From: Candidatus Pelagibacter sp. FZCC0015
GTDB lineage: Bacteria > Pseudomonadota > Alphaproteobacteria > Pelagibacterales > Pelagibacteraceae
Length of the DNA: 64,000 bases
Assembly (NCBI RefSeq): GCF_007833635.1
Contig: NZ_CP031125.1
Coordinates: 620,001-684,000 of the forward strand
Direction: 5' to 3'
Made by a program: the position numbers and the translations under genes. Of this stretch, positions 35,879-44,888 are shown one piece after another; the stretch's first letter is position 1, and each line of letters begins with the position of its first letter. Under the pieces are notes generated by a model that was given only the letters and a program-made list of their open reading frames with translations, ran no database searches and was not told the DNA's origin.

Positions 35879-36133
35879 TTAATTGGGCTTTACAGAAACG
35901 AAAGTTCTATCTGATTTTGATTTTTTGAAGACAACTTTTCCCTTAACAACTGAAAATATTGAATGATCTTTACCCATACCAACGTTTTCACCTGGAAAAA
36001 TCTTAGTTCCTCTTTGTCTAACAATTATGTTTCCAGGAATTACTGTTTCACCACCATACTTTTTTACACCAAGTCTTCTACCGGCACTATCTCGTCCGTT
36101 TCGTGATGATCCACCTGCTTTTTTTGTTGCCAT
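35879..36133 (-). CDS. rpmA: 50S ribosomal protein L27
   Basis: L27 lies near the peptidyl-transferase centre. The N-terminus [20 protein letters not shown] is the conserved flexible tail reaching the P site, followed by [20 protein letters not shown]. The 84 residues are standard. It lies 14 bases downstream of rplU. Confidence 0.98.
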   Translation of the reverse strand: MATKKAGGSSRNGRDSAGRRLGVKKYGGETVIPGNIIVRQRGTKIFPGENVGMGKDHSIFSVVKGKVVFKKSKSDRTFVSVKPN

Positions 36134-36147
36134 AATTTACCTAATAA

Positions 36148-36546
36148 CTATTTACTTACTGCTTCCTTAACTTCTTCTTTTTTTGAAGTTTTAGAAATTT
36201 TTTCAGCTTCAGATAACACCTTACCATCTTTTGAAAAAATTTTGTTAATTCTTATCATAGAATATTCTTGTCTATGCCCATTTTTTCTTCTTGAATTTTG
36301 TCTTCTTCTTTTTTTAAAAATTAAAATAGTTCTATTTTTACTATTTTTAATTAAATTGGCTTCTACTTTTGCACCCTCAACATTTGGGGTTCCAATTTCA
36401 ATTGATTTGTCATCACCATATGCCAAAATTTCATTGAACTCTATCTTAGTCTCAGGTTTAGAATCTGGTAGTTTTTCAATCTTTAGAATTTCTCCAGATT
36501 TTACCTTATACTGTTTTCCACCTGTTTTTATTACTGCGTATGACAT
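36148..36546 (-). CDS. rplU: 50S ribosomal protein L21 with C-terminal extension
   Basis: L21 is a 23S-rRNA-binding protein. MSYAVIKTGGKQYKVKSGE and the C-terminal FKKRRRQNSRRKNGHRQEYS region are diagnostic. At 132 residues it exceeds the usual 100-105 by a Lys/Ser/Glu-rich tail of roughly 25 residues. It is the first gene of a nine-gene minus-strand unit (rplU, rpmA, obgE, proB, proA, nadD, rsfS, ctpA, rppH). Confidence 0.97.
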   Translation of the reverse strand: MSYAVIKTGGKQYKVKSGEILKIEKLPDSKPETKIEFNEILAYGDDKSIEIGTPNVEGAKVEANLIKNSKNRTILIFKKRRRQNSRRKNGHRQEYSMIRINKIFSKDGKVLSEAEKISKTSKKEEVKEAVSK

Positions 36547-36572
36547 ACTAAGATTTAATTTAAAGTTACCGC

Positions 36573-36600
36573 AATATAGTTGTAGTCAGCCTTTAGTCAA
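36573..36600 (-). promoter_or_regulatory. Probable sigma-70 promoter for the rplU-rppH unit
   Basis: Read on the minus strand, TTGACT (36600-36595) and TATATT (36578-36573) are separated by 16 bases in the 64-base gap between gloB and rplU. The predicted start near 36566 would give a leader of about 20 bases with no clear Shine-Dalgarno sequence. Confidence 0.6.
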
Positions 36601-36610
36601 GCCGAATTAA

Positions 36611-37330
36611 TTAGAAATTATCCTTAAAATCTCTTAATTTTGAAAAGGTTTCTACATCTTTTGCTCTTAAAAATATATTACAATCCAATTCCTCTTTTAA
36701 AGTTGAGGGTATAGTAGGAATTCCGTTTTCTCTTAATTTTTCTATTTTATCTATTTTTTTTTGCAAATCTTTGTTCTCAGAATCATATTTTTTACAAAAT
36801 TTTGCATTGTTAAGAGTGTATTCATGACCACAATAAATTTTTGTCTCTTTTGGTAATAATTTAATTTTGTTCAAAGACTCAAACATTTCTTTATAAGAGC
36901 CTTCAAATATTCTTCCACAGCCAAGTGAGAAAAGTGTATCTCCAGTAAAAACTAATTTTTCTTTAAAAAAATTAAAACAAATATGGCCTGATGTATGTCC
37001 AGGTATATGCATAATTTTAGCTTCAAAGTTTTCAGCTTTCCATATTTGATTGTCTTCTAAGAAAATGTCTATTCCAGGTATTCTTTTTGAGTCTCCTTTA
37101 AAACCAACAACAACTGACCCATATTTTTTTTTTAATTCTTGATTTCCCCCAATATGATCATAATGATGATGGGTATTAAGAATATATTTTAATTTTATAT
37201 TTTTATTTTTTAGGAAATTTATTATTGGTTCAGACACACTTGGATCTACAACACATGCAAAATTGTTACTTTCGTCTATTATTAAATAGCTATAGTTGTC
37301 TTTAAGACAGGGTATAATTTCAATACGCAT
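36611..37330 (-). CDS. gloB: Hydroxyacylglutathione hydrolase (glyoxalase II)
   Basis: GloB hydrolyses S-D-lactoylglutathione in methylglyoxal detoxification. It has the metallo-beta-lactamase fold with the two-metal motif THHHYDHIGG near residue 53, HIPGHTSGHICF, FTGDTLFSLGCGRIFEG and YCGHEYTLNNAKF. The 239 residues fit the family, and the specific CGRIFEG and CGHEYT motifs favour glyoxalase II over generic hydrolases. It starts 1 base after metW, probably on the same transcript. Confidence 0.92.
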   Translation of the reverse strand: MRIEIIPCLKDNYSYLIIDESNNFACVVDPSVSEPIINFLKNKNIKLKYILNTHHHYDHIGGNQELKKKYGSVVVGFKGDSKRIPGIDIFLEDNQIWKAENFEAKIMHIPGHTSGHICFNFFKEKLVFTGDTLFSLGCGRIFEGSYKEMFESLNKIKLLPKETKIYCGHEYTLNNAKFCKKYDSENKDLQKKIDKIEKLRENGIPTIPSTLKEELDCNIFLRAKDVETFSKLRDFKDNF

Positions 37331-37331
37331 T

Positions 37332-37928
37332 TTATTTTTCTATCAAAAATATACCTAGATCTGCAAACAAATTTTTAACTCCTAAATTACTCTCATTTAT
37401 TATTGATGAATTAAGATTATTTAAAGCGAGTGATTTAAAAATTTTAATATCTTTTGATTTTACAAAGTGAAAAAAATCTTTGATTGTACACATATGTAAA
37501 TTTGGCGTGTTATACCATTCATCTGGTAATGTTTTTGTAATTGGCATTGTACCTTTAAATAATAAATGAAATCTTACTTTCCAGTATCCAAAATTAGGAA
37601 TCGTAACTATTGCTTTTTTTCCAACTCTTAAAAGTTCATCTAAAACTAATTCAGGATTAAGAAAAGCTTGAAGGGTTTGACTTAAAACAACATAATCAAA
37701 TGATTTGTCTGGAAATTGCTTTAAATCTTTTTCAGCATTTCCTTCAATTACAGTTAAACCTTTAGCAATACATTCTTGCACTTTTTCTTTTGAAATCTCT
37801 AATCCTCTTATATTTATATTTTTATTATCCTTTAAAAATTTCATCAAAGTTCCATCGGCACAACCTACATCTAAGACCTTCTTATCTTTTTCAATTAAAT
37901 CTGCTATTACCTGAAATTCATTTTTCAT
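37332..37928 (-). CDS. metW: MetW-like methyltransferase-fold protein
   Basis: MetW is a small SAM-methyltransferase-fold protein that accompanies MetX in many Proteobacteria and is needed for its full activity. The 198 residues show motif I VLDVGCADGTLMKFL near residue 18, QTLQAFLNPELVLDELLRVG, and the MetW-specific IPNFGYWKVRFHLLFKGTMP and EWYNTPNLHMCTI. It lies 2 bases after metX, which agrees with the metX-metW pairing. Confidence 0.93.
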   Translation of the reverse strand: MKNEFQVIADLIEKDKKVLDVGCADGTLMKFLKDNKNINIRGLEISKEKVQECIAKGLTVIEGNAEKDLKQFPDKSFDYVVLSQTLQAFLNPELVLDELLRVGKKAIVTIPNFGYWKVRFHLLFKGTMPITKTLPDEWYNTPNLHMCTIKDFFHFVKSKDIKIFKSLALNNLNSSIINESNLGVKNLFADLGIFLIEK

Positions 37929-37930
37929 AA

Positions 37931-39046
37931 TTAATTTTCTTCGTAAGATTTATCTAAAAAGTTTTTAAGTGCACTCAAGAAATCAGGAACATCCAGTAAA
38001 AAGGAGTCGTGACCTTTATCTGACTCAATTTCTACAAATCCAACATCAGCTCCTATTGAGTTTAAAGCAATCACAATATCTTTGTTTTCTTGGGTTGGAT
38101 AAAGCCAATCTGAAGTAAATGAGATTATAAAAAATTTCGCTTTTGTATTTATAAATGCTTCTGAAAGATTACCTCTGAATTGCTTAGCTAAATCAAAATA
38201 ATCCATAGCTCTAGTAATATAAAGATAACTATTTGCATCAAATCTATCTACAAAAACTGAGCCCTGATATCTTAAATAACTTTCTATTTGAAAGTCAGCG
38301 TCAAATCCAAATTTAAGATCTTCTCTTTCTTGTAACTTCCTTCCAAATTTTTCCTGCAAACCTTTTTTAGATAAATAAGTTATGTGAGCTGCCATTCTAG
38401 CTACCGCCAATCCCTTTCCAGGATTAGTATCGTTTGATGTATAATTCCCATCCTTCCAGTTACTATCAGCTGTAATAGCTTGTCTACCTAGCTCGTTAAA
38501 AGCAATATTTTGTGCTGAATGACTAGATGTGGTTGCTATCGGTATTACTGTTTTAGATTTATCAGGAAAGTTACTAATAAACTGAAGGACTTGCATACCT
38601 CCCATTGAACCACCAGTTATAGAAAATAGTTTATCAATACCAAAATGATCAAGTAAATTGTATTGAGCATTTACCATATCATTAATTGTGATAACGGGAA
38701 AATTTGTTCCAAAAATTTTTTGATCAGGATCTTTATGACTTGGTCCGTATGATCCCATACATCCACCAATTACGTTAGAGCAAATAACAAAATATTTATT
38801 TGTATCGATAGCTTTATCAGGACCTACTGCATAACTCCACCAACCCTCTTTGTTAGTTACAGGGTTTATTCCGGTTACAAATTGATCTCCTGTTAGAGCA
38901 TGAAAAACTAATATTGCATTATCTTTTTTTGAATTAAGTGAGCCGTACGTTTCATAGGCTATCGGAAAATCTTTTATGGTCTTACCACAGTCTAATTTTA
39001 GTGGTTTCTTTACAATTAAAGTTTTTATGTTTTTCTCAGTATTCAT
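37931..39046 (-). CDS. metX: Homoserine O-acyltransferase
   Basis: MetX acylates homoserine for methionine synthesis and has the alpha/beta-hydrolase fold. FHALTGDQFVTG, GGCMGSYGPS, the nucleophile in ITGGSMGGMQVLQF near residue 143, the acid in FTSDWLYPTQ and the histidine in DKGHDSFLLD form a complete catalytic set; length 371. Whether acetyl or succinyl is transferred cannot be decided by eye. The gene is preceded by a SAM-II riboswitch and followed by metW, so expression should fall when S-adenosylmethionine is high. Confidence 0.95.
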   Translation of the reverse strand: MNTEKNIKTLIVKKPLKLDCGKTIKDFPIAYETYGSLNSKKDNAILVFHALTGDQFVTGINPVTNKEGWWSYAVGPDKAIDTNKYFVICSNVIGGCMGSYGPSHKDPDQKIFGTNFPVITINDMVNAQYNLLDHFGIDKLFSITGGSMGGMQVLQFISNFPDKSKTVIPIATTSSHSAQNIAFNELGRQAITADSNWKDGNYTSNDTNPGKGLAVARMAAHITYLSKKGLQEKFGRKLQEREDLKFGFDADFQIESYLRYQGSVFVDRFDANSYLYITRAMDYFDLAKQFRGNLSEAFINTKAKFFIISFTSDWLYPTQENKDIVIALNSIGADVGFVEIESDKGHDSFLLDVPDFLSALKNFLDKSYEEN

Positions 39047-39080
39047 AGTTTCAGACTGTTTCGAATTGTGAGAAAAAAAA

Positions 39081-39130
39081 CTATTTTAGCGGTTTTTTTT
39101 AAGCGCTCGCAATTCAGTTAAATCAGCGCA
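39081..39130 (-). promoter_or_regulatory. SAM-II riboswitch upstream of metX
   Basis: On the minus strand 39130-39081 reads TGCGCTGATTTAACTGAATT, then GCGAGCGC, an A-rich linker, and GCTAAAATAG. This matches the SAM-II consensus: P1 arms GCGCT (39129-39125) and AGCGC (39107-39103) pair perfectly, the loop carries GATTTAAC and ATTGC, and the 3' GCTAAAA strand completes the pseudoknot. It ends 34 bases before the metX ATG. SAM-II is known from Alphaproteobacteria in front of methionine genes, generally acting on translation initiation. Confidence 0.9.
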
Positions 39131-39135
39131 TAATT

Positions 39136-39164
39136 TTTTTACTAGAACTTATTTATTATGTCAA
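39136..39164 (-). promoter_or_regulatory. Probable promoter of the metX-metW-gloB unit
   Basis: On the minus strand a perfect -35 TTGACA (39164-39159) is followed after 17 bases by TAAAAA (39141-39136), a weak -10. The predicted start falls near 39129, exactly at the first paired base of the SAM-II element, which supports both calls. Confidence 0.6.
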
Positions 39165-39237
39165 TTTTTTAAAAAATCCTCTTATTCTCTATAAAATTTT
39201 GTAATTTTATCTATAAAGAGCACATAAATTAAAAAAA

Positions 39238-40323
39238 ATGATAACTCCAAATTTCAAAAAATTTAAAATTGAAGCTTATAAGCCTGGTAAATCAAAAGTT
39301 AAGAAACTTAAGAACGTAATTAAGCTTTCTGCAAATGAGTCTGCTTTAGGTATGAGCCCTAGAGCAAAGAAAATAATATCAAATAAAAATCTGAATTTAG
39401 ATAAATATCCAGATGGAAAATCTCAAAATTTAAGAAAAGCAATATCTAAAGCTTATAAATGTAATTCGGAGAAAATTATTTGTGGAGCTGGTTCAGATGA
39501 GGTTATTCAAATGCTCTGTCAGTTGTTTTTAAACCCAAAAGATGAGGTTGTGGTACCAGAGTACAGTTTTTTAATGTACAGAATTTACTCAAAAATTGTT
39601 GGTGCAAAAGTTGTATTTGCAAAAGAAATTAATTTTAAAGTTTCAATAAAAGAAATTTTAAAAAAAATAACAAAAAAAACTAAAATTGTCTTTATAGCCA
39701 ACCCAAACAATCCTACAGGAACTTATTTAACGAAAAAAGAAGTTTTAGAATTAAGAAAAAGATTAAATAAAAAAATTTTACTAGTTATAGATGATGCCTA
39801 TGCAGAATTTATGAAAAACAAAGATTATTCATCTGGGTTAGATTTGTTTAAAAATAAAGACAATGTTTTCATCCTTAGAACTTTTTCAAAAATGTTTGGA
39901 TTAGCTTCCCTGAGAGTAGGTTGGGGATATGGATCAAAAAAAATAGTTGATGCGCTAAATGTTATAAAACCACCATTTAATGTAAATGGTATTGCTCAAT
40001 TAGCTGCCACCGAGTCACTTAAGGATAAAGCTTTCATAAATAAATCGATTAGACATAATTTATTATATTCTGAAAAAATTAAGAAATTTCTTGAGACATA
40101 TAATATTTTTTCAAATTCAGTTTCAGCAAATTTTTTATTACTTAATTTTGAAAAATGCAGATATTCAGCAAAATTCTTGTATGAAAAACTTAAAAATAAG
40201 GGAATTATTTTAAGATCAACAGAAGATGGTTATCATATAAAGAATAAATTAAGGTTAACTATTGGATCTAAAAAAGAAAACTTAAAGTTTATGAATGTTA
40301 TTAAGCAAGTATTGAAAAAATGA
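39238..40323 (+). CDS. hisC: Histidinol-phosphate/aromatic aminotransferase
   Basis: This is a PLP aminotransferase of class I/II, HisC type (361 residues). IKLSANESALGMSP near the N-terminus, CGAGSDEVIQMLCQLF, NPNNPTGTYL, the PLP lysine in LRTFSKMFGLASLRVGWGYG and the C-terminal LRLTIGS are visible. The neighbouring prephenate dehydrogenase overlaps it (ATGA), which suggests a role in tyrosine/phenylalanine as well as histidine synthesis. No other his gene is nearby, so the dual role is likely but inferred. Confidence 0.92.
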   Translation: MITPNFKKFKIEAYKPGKSKVKKLKNVIKLSANESALGMSPRAKKIISNKNLNLDKYPDGKSQNLRKAISKAYKCNSEKIICGAGSDEVIQMLCQLFLNPKDEVVVPEYSFLMYRIYSKIVGAKVVFAKEINFKVSIKEILKKITKKTKIVFIANPNNPTGTYLTKKEVLELRKRLNKKILLVIDDAYAEFMKNKDYSSGLDLFKNKDNVFILRTFSKMFGLASLRVGWGYGSKKIVDALNVIKPPFNVNGIAQLAATESLKDKAFINKSIRHNLLYSEKIKKFLETYNIFSNSVSANFLLLNFEKCRYSAKFLYEKLKNKGIILRSTEDGYHIKNKLRLTIGSKKENLKFMNVIKQVLKK

Positions 40324-41216
40324 AAAATATTTTAATTATTGGCTGTGGATTATTAGGTTCATCTTTATTAAGGCGTATTAACAAAAAAAAAATAGCAAAA
40401 AAAATATTTATTTACGAAAAATCAAAATCAAATCTTGCTAAGATAAAAAGATTAAAATTACCTGGAACAATTGTTAAATCATTAAAAGAAGGTGTAAGTA
40501 ATTCTGATTTAATAATCTTTTGTACACCAATGAGTGAATACAAAAACATTATTTTAAAAATTAATAAATTTATATCACCGAAAACATTGATTACAGATAT
40601 TGGTTCTTCAAAAATTGAAACTTCTAAAATTATAAATAAATTTTTAAAGAAAGGTATTCATTGGATTCAAAGTCACCCAATAGCTGGATCAGAGGTCAGT
40701 GGACCAGAGCATGGTAAAGAAAATATGTTTACTGATAGATGGTGCATAATAATTAAAGAAAAAAATATTAAAAAAAATAATATAAATATTCTAACTAAGT
40801 TTTGGAAAAAAATTGGAGCAAAAGTAGTTGTTATGAGTGCTGAAAAACATGACAAAATTTTTTCTATTACTAGTCATTTACCACACTTAATTGCATATAA
40901 TCTGGTGAAATCTGCGCAAGATTTTGAGAAAAAACAAAATTATGAGCTAATCAAATATAGCGCTGGTGGATTACGAGATTTTTCTAGGATTGCAGCATCA
41001 AATGAAATCATGTGGAGAGATATTTTTTTTAACAATAAAAATAATATTTCAAAAGCGATTGATTTATTTATTAAAAATTTAAATCAATTTAAAAAAGATA
41101 TTAATTCAAAAAATAATAAGTCTATCGTAAAGAAACTTATTCAGACTAAAAAAGTAAGGTCAAAAATCATCAAATTGAAACAAGATATTGACAAACCTGA
41201 CTTTGGAAGAAATTAA
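40320..41216 (+). CDS. tyrA: Prephenate/arogenate dehydrogenase
   Basis: This TyrA-family NAD(P)-dependent dehydrogenase acts in tyrosine synthesis. ILIIGCGLLGSSLLRRI is the nucleotide fold, and QSHPIAGSEVSGPEHGKENMF is the substrate region with the catalytic histidine. HDKIFSITSHLPHLIAYNLV and a helical C-terminal dimerisation domain complete the 298 residues. No ACT or chorismate mutase domain is fused. Which substrate is preferred cannot be told. It overlaps hisC by 4 bases and the convergent NlpC/P60 gene by 4. Confidence 0.93.
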   Translation: MKNILIIGCGLLGSSLLRRINKKKIAKKIFIYEKSKSNLAKIKRLKLPGTIVKSLKEGVSNSDLIIFCTPMSEYKNIILKINKFISPKTLITDIGSSKIETSKIINKFLKKGIHWIQSHPIAGSEVSGPEHGKENMFTDRWCIIIKEKNIKKNNINILTKFWKKIGAKVVVMSAEKHDKIFSITSHLPHLIAYNLVKSAQDFEKKQNYELIKYSAGGLRDFSRIAASNEIMWRDIFFNNKNNISKAIDLFIKNLNQFKKDINSKNNKSIVKKLIQTKKVRSKIIKLKQDIDKPDFGRN

Positions 41217-41956
41217 TATTTTATTCTAGATACTTTTTTTACCTTTAGCTTGGCAGTTTTTTCAATTCTATTAATTGTTTCTATAATTGGCATAATAATT
41301 ACTTTTCTTTCTGGACCATAAGCGTGAATTAGTTGTTTAGAATTTAAACACATAGCAACATGACCTTTCCAAAAAATAATATCTCCTTTTTTAAATAGTC
41401 TTTTCTTTGAATTCTTTTTTGTATATTTGATCTGATCTTTTGTATCTCTTGGATAAAATGAGCTATTATAATAAAAAAATATTTGCAATAAAGCTGAGCA
41501 ATCAATGCCCTGAAATGTTTTTCCTCCCCAAACATATTTTACATTTAAAAATTTTTTAAATATTTTTACAAAATCTTTTTCTTTATAGTTTAACTTTCTA
41601 AGATCTTTTTTTTTAATCCATTTATTTTTCTCAAATTCAACAAATTTTTTATTTTGATTAATTATTGAAATTTTTGCTCCAAAAGGTAAGAAATTTTTAG
41701 TTTTTTTTCTTTTTTGAAAAATATTTGCTTTTAAATTGCATATTTTATGAGTTGGATTGTGTTTATCTCTAAATTTTTCATATTTAATATAACCAACATA
41801 ATTATCAAATTCATTTTTTATTTTCACCCATTCTTTATTTTTAGATAAAATTTTAAATTTTTCTCCATAGATTATTTGTGAAGCAACTTTTGAATCATAA
41901 GAAGGTTGTTCGTAAAGATTTGAAAATGTTTTTTTACAAAAAAAATTATCTTTCAC
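41213..41956 (-). CDS. NlpC/P60-family peptidoglycan endopeptidase with SH3-like domains
   Basis: The N-terminal half (to about residue 120) has two SH3-like segments (FSNLYEQPSYDSKVASQIIY and a second near 75-118). The C-terminal half is an NlpC/P60 cysteine peptidase: catalytic Cys in FQGIDCSALLQ near residue 150, His in WKGHVAMCL near 199, and the third residue in LIHAYGP. No signal peptide is evident, as in cytoplasmic murein-peptide endopeptidases. The start overlaps by 11 bases the end of an AmpG-like permease gene, which suggests it cleaves imported muropeptides. The exact bond is unknown. Confidence 0.88.
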   Translation of the reverse strand: MKDNFFCKKTFSNLYEQPSYDSKVASQIIYGEKFKILSKNKEWVKIKNEFDNYVGYIKYEKFRDKHNPTHKICNLKANIFQKRKKTKNFLPFGAKISIINQNKKFVEFEKNKWIKKKDLRKLNYKEKDFVKIFKKFLNVKYVWGGKTFQGIDCSALLQIFFYYNSSFYPRDTKDQIKYTKKNSKKRLFKKGDIIFWKGHVAMCLNSKQLIHAYGPERKVIIMPIIETINRIEKTAKLKVKKVSRIKY

Positions 41957-43355
41957 TAATTCCCAACTTATCCTTTATTACCCATAAAAAAATTAATGAT
42001 GGAATTACCATTAAAAAAGTAATTACAAAAAATACCGCCCAATCATTATGCAAGCTTTCGTTACTATTTAAGAATTCAAGTTTATCAACCACAAATCCTG
42101 AAAATGCTGAAAAAACATTTTTTCCAAATGTTGCTAGTGATGCCATTAAAGCGTAATGTGTAGCTGTATAAGTTCTATCAACCAAAATAGAAATAAAAGC
42201 TACAAAAACAACAGTTGAAACTGCAGACGTAATTTCGTCAAGAATTACTGCTGTTGCAAATAGTAATTCTGATTTTCCGTATAAAGCTAAGGCTGAAAAA
42301 AGTAGATTAGTGGAAGCCATAAGAATTCCAGCAATAATTATAGCTTTTACCAATCCTGAACGTATAGCAAAAAAGCTACCCACCATGGTAAATATTATTG
42401 TAATGAGGTATCCATATCCTTTTGAATAAATTGCAATGTCTCTTTTTGAAAATCCCATATCATCATAAAAAATCACAGACATCTTCCCAAGGAAAGCTTC
42501 ACCAATTTTAAAAAGAAATAAAAAAGTAATAATATATATACCTACTTTAAATCCCTTACTTTTAAAGAAACTAACGAAAGGCCCTGTAATAGTTCCTATA
42601 ATCCAAGCGAGTATATTACTTATTGAATTAGAGGATCCTAATTTATTTAAAATCAATTGATCTGATTTTTTTTGTTCATTTTGTCTTTCTATAGAGTTTT
42701 CTGCTGGAAAAAACATTAAAGCAATATTGCATGCAACTATTATTATTGTGAGAAAAAGAAAAGTAACTTGCCAAAAATTTTGGACATCTATTTTTTCAAG
42801 ATAATCAGCAACAAATAAGGTTATAATTCCTCCAACCTTATATCCAGTAAACCAACCAATAACCATTACCCCCGCACCTGCAGACATTGAAGCTTGCTCA
42901 GTTTTTCCAACTTGCTCAATTCTTAATGCATCTGTAACAATATCTTGAGTAGCTGAAGCAATAGCTATTATTAAACCTACTAATCCAACAATCCATATAT
43001 TTTCCTTTGGACTATTTAGACCCCATAAAACTAAACTAATTAAAATAATAAGCTGCATAATAACAATCCAGCTTCGACGATGACCAATTTTATCAGTCAA
43101 CCAAGGAATACGAATTCGGTCAACAAGTGGAGCCCATAACCAATTAAAACCATAAGTTATACCAATTAAAGATATAAAACCTACTTGAGTTCTACTAAAC
43201 TCGTTTTCTCTTAGCCAGAGACCAAGCGCAGTATATATTAGTACAAATGGAAATCCTTGAATAATTCCTAACAACAAGACTCTAGACATTCTTTTTTCAA
43301 AATAAAGAGATAGAGTTTTTAATAAAGATTGTTTTTTAATGTCTATTTCTATCAT
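41946..43355 (-). CDS. ampG: AmpG-like muropeptide permease (MFS)
   Basis: This 469-residue polytopic membrane protein of the major facilitator type has AmpG-type sequence: GIIQGFPFVLIYTALGLWLR, FNWLWAPLVDRIRIPWL and IGHRRSWIVIMQ near the N-terminus, and about 12 predicted membrane segments. AmpG imports anhydro-muropeptides for cell-wall recycling. Support comes from the NlpC/P60 gene overlapping its 3' end and from amgK-murU 17 kb away. Acetyl-CoA-transporter-like MFS proteins are a less likely alternative. Confidence 0.82.
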   Translation of the reverse strand: MIEIDIKKQSLLKTLSLYFEKRMSRVLLLGIIQGFPFVLIYTALGLWLRENEFSRTQVGFISLIGITYGFNWLWAPLVDRIRIPWLTDKIGHRRSWIVIMQLIILISLVLWGLNSPKENIWIVGLVGLIIAIASATQDIVTDALRIEQVGKTEQASMSAGAGVMVIGWFTGYKVGGIITLFVADYLEKIDVQNFWQVTFLFLTIIIVACNIALMFFPAENSIERQNEQKKSDQLILNKLGSSNSISNILAWIIGTITGPFVSFFKSKGFKVGIYIITFLFLFKIGEAFLGKMSVIFYDDMGFSKRDIAIYSKGYGYLITIIFTMVGSFFAIRSGLVKAIIIAGILMASTNLLFSALALYGKSELLFATAVILDEITSAVSTVVFVAFISILVDRTYTATHYALMASLATFGKNVFSAFSGFVVDKLEFLNSNESLHNDWAVFFVITFLMVIPSLIFLWVIKDKLGISER

Positions 43356-43357
43356 TA

Positions 43358-44797
43358 TTAATTTCTCCAGAAAGACGGTAAGAACAACACTAATATTGCA
43401 AACAACTCAAGTCTACCTAAAATCATACCTACAGTTAAGATCCATTTAGAAATATCGGGTAAAGCTGAAAAATCTCCATTTGGTCCAATTATAGGACCTA
43501 AACCTGGACCAACATTTGATATTGATGTTGCTGCTCCTGAGATAGCAGTTATAAAATCGAGACCTGTTAATGATAATAATGCAGCTAAAATAAAAAAAAT
43601 AACAAAGTAAAAATAAATAAATGAAATTATTGATGCAATAAATTTATCATCAACAGATCCTTGATCGTATTTAATTACAAATATTCCCTTGGGATAAATA
43701 ATTTTTTTTAATTGATTTAATATAAATAAATATAGAATTTGAATTCTGAAAATTTTAACACCACAAGTTGTTGATCCAGCACAGCCACCAATAAACATTA
43801 ATGAAAGAAATATTGTTATAGGAAAACTTCCCCAACCGTCGAATTCGGCATTTACATAACCTGTTCCAGTCAATATTGAAATTGTATTAAAAAAAATAGA
43901 TCTTAAACTAAAGTTTCCATTATTATTAAATAATAAATAAATTGATAATATAATAATGCTTACAATTATTATTTTAATAAATGTTCTGATTTGAATATCG
44001 TTTAAAAATATTCTTTTATTACCACTAATGAATTTAATATATGCAATAAATGGAATACTTCCTAAAATTATAAAAATCATTGACGATATTTCTATAGGAA
44101 CACTGTCAAAATATCCGATAGATTGATTATAATTAGAAAATCCACCTGTAGCTATTGTAGTCATAGAATGAGTTAAACTATCAAATTTTCCCATTCCAAA
44201 TATCCAATATGATAATGCACAAAGAGCGGTTAGACCTGAATAAATATAAATAAGTCTTAAAGCTATTTCTTTCGATTTAGGAAGAATTTTTTCAGATGAG
44301 TCGTTACTAGAAATTTTAAATAATTGCATACCTCCAACATTCATTATAGGCATTAGGGTAATTGCCATTACAATAATACCAATACCGCCTAACCACTGAA
44401 GTATTGCTCTCCATAATAGAATGCCTTTTGGTGTATTCTCTAAGTTAGAAATAATTGTAGATCCAGTTGTTGTAATACCAGACATACTCTCAAAAAAAGC
44501 ATCAGTAATTGAAAGCTCCATGGTCGAAAATATAAATGGTAAAGATCCAAAAATAGCAATACTTAACCAAGATAAAGCAGTTAATAAAAACGCTTGTTGT
44601 AAATTTAACTTCTTGTTGTGGTCTAGATTTGAAAGAAAAAATAATGATCCAAAAATTATAGTAACAATAGATGCACCAAAAAATGATGAATCTATTTCAG
44701 AATAAATAAATTGAGCAATTAAAGGGATGAACATTGAGACCCCTAAAATTATTTGCAAAATTCCTAGTGTAAAAAAAACAGTTTTATAATTAGACAT
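43358..44797 (-). CDS. trkH: Trk-type potassium uptake protein, membrane subunit
   Basis: TrkH is the potassium-conducting membrane subunit of a Trk system. The four pore loops carry glycine filter residues in SGITTTGSTII, TIATGGFSNY, SILTGTGYV with GGCAGSTTCGVKIFR, and ATSISNVGPGLGP. The 479 residues contain about 10-12 hydrophobic segments. No trkA is in the window, so the regulatory partner must be elsewhere or missing. It lies 2 bases upstream of the AmpG-like gene. Confidence 0.94.
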   Translation of the reverse strand: MSNYKTVFFTLGILQIILGVSMFIPLIAQFIYSEIDSSFFGASIVTIIFGSLFFLSNLDHNKKLNLQQAFLLTALSWLSIAIFGSLPFIFSTMELSITDAFFESMSGITTTGSTIISNLENTPKGILLWRAILQWLGGIGIIVMAITLMPIMNVGGMQLFKISSNDSSEKILPKSKEIALRLIYIYSGLTALCALSYWIFGMGKFDSLTHSMTTIATGGFSNYNQSIGYFDSVPIEISSMIFIILGSIPFIAYIKFISGNKRIFLNDIQIRTFIKIIIVSIIILSIYLLFNNNGNFSLRSIFFNTISILTGTGYVNAEFDGWGSFPITIFLSLMFIGGCAGSTTCGVKIFRIQILYLFILNQLKKIIYPKGIFVIKYDQGSVDDKFIASIISFIYFYFVIFFILAALLSLTGLDFITAISGAATSISNVGPGLGPIIGPNGDFSALPDISKWILTVGMILGRLELFAILVLFLPSFWRN

Positions 44798-44888
44798 TTT
44801 GAAAGAACATTATTTTATGGTAAATAAATTTCAACTCTATAAGAATTAATAAAATCGCCAATTTAAGATTTTTATAAAAGATATATTC

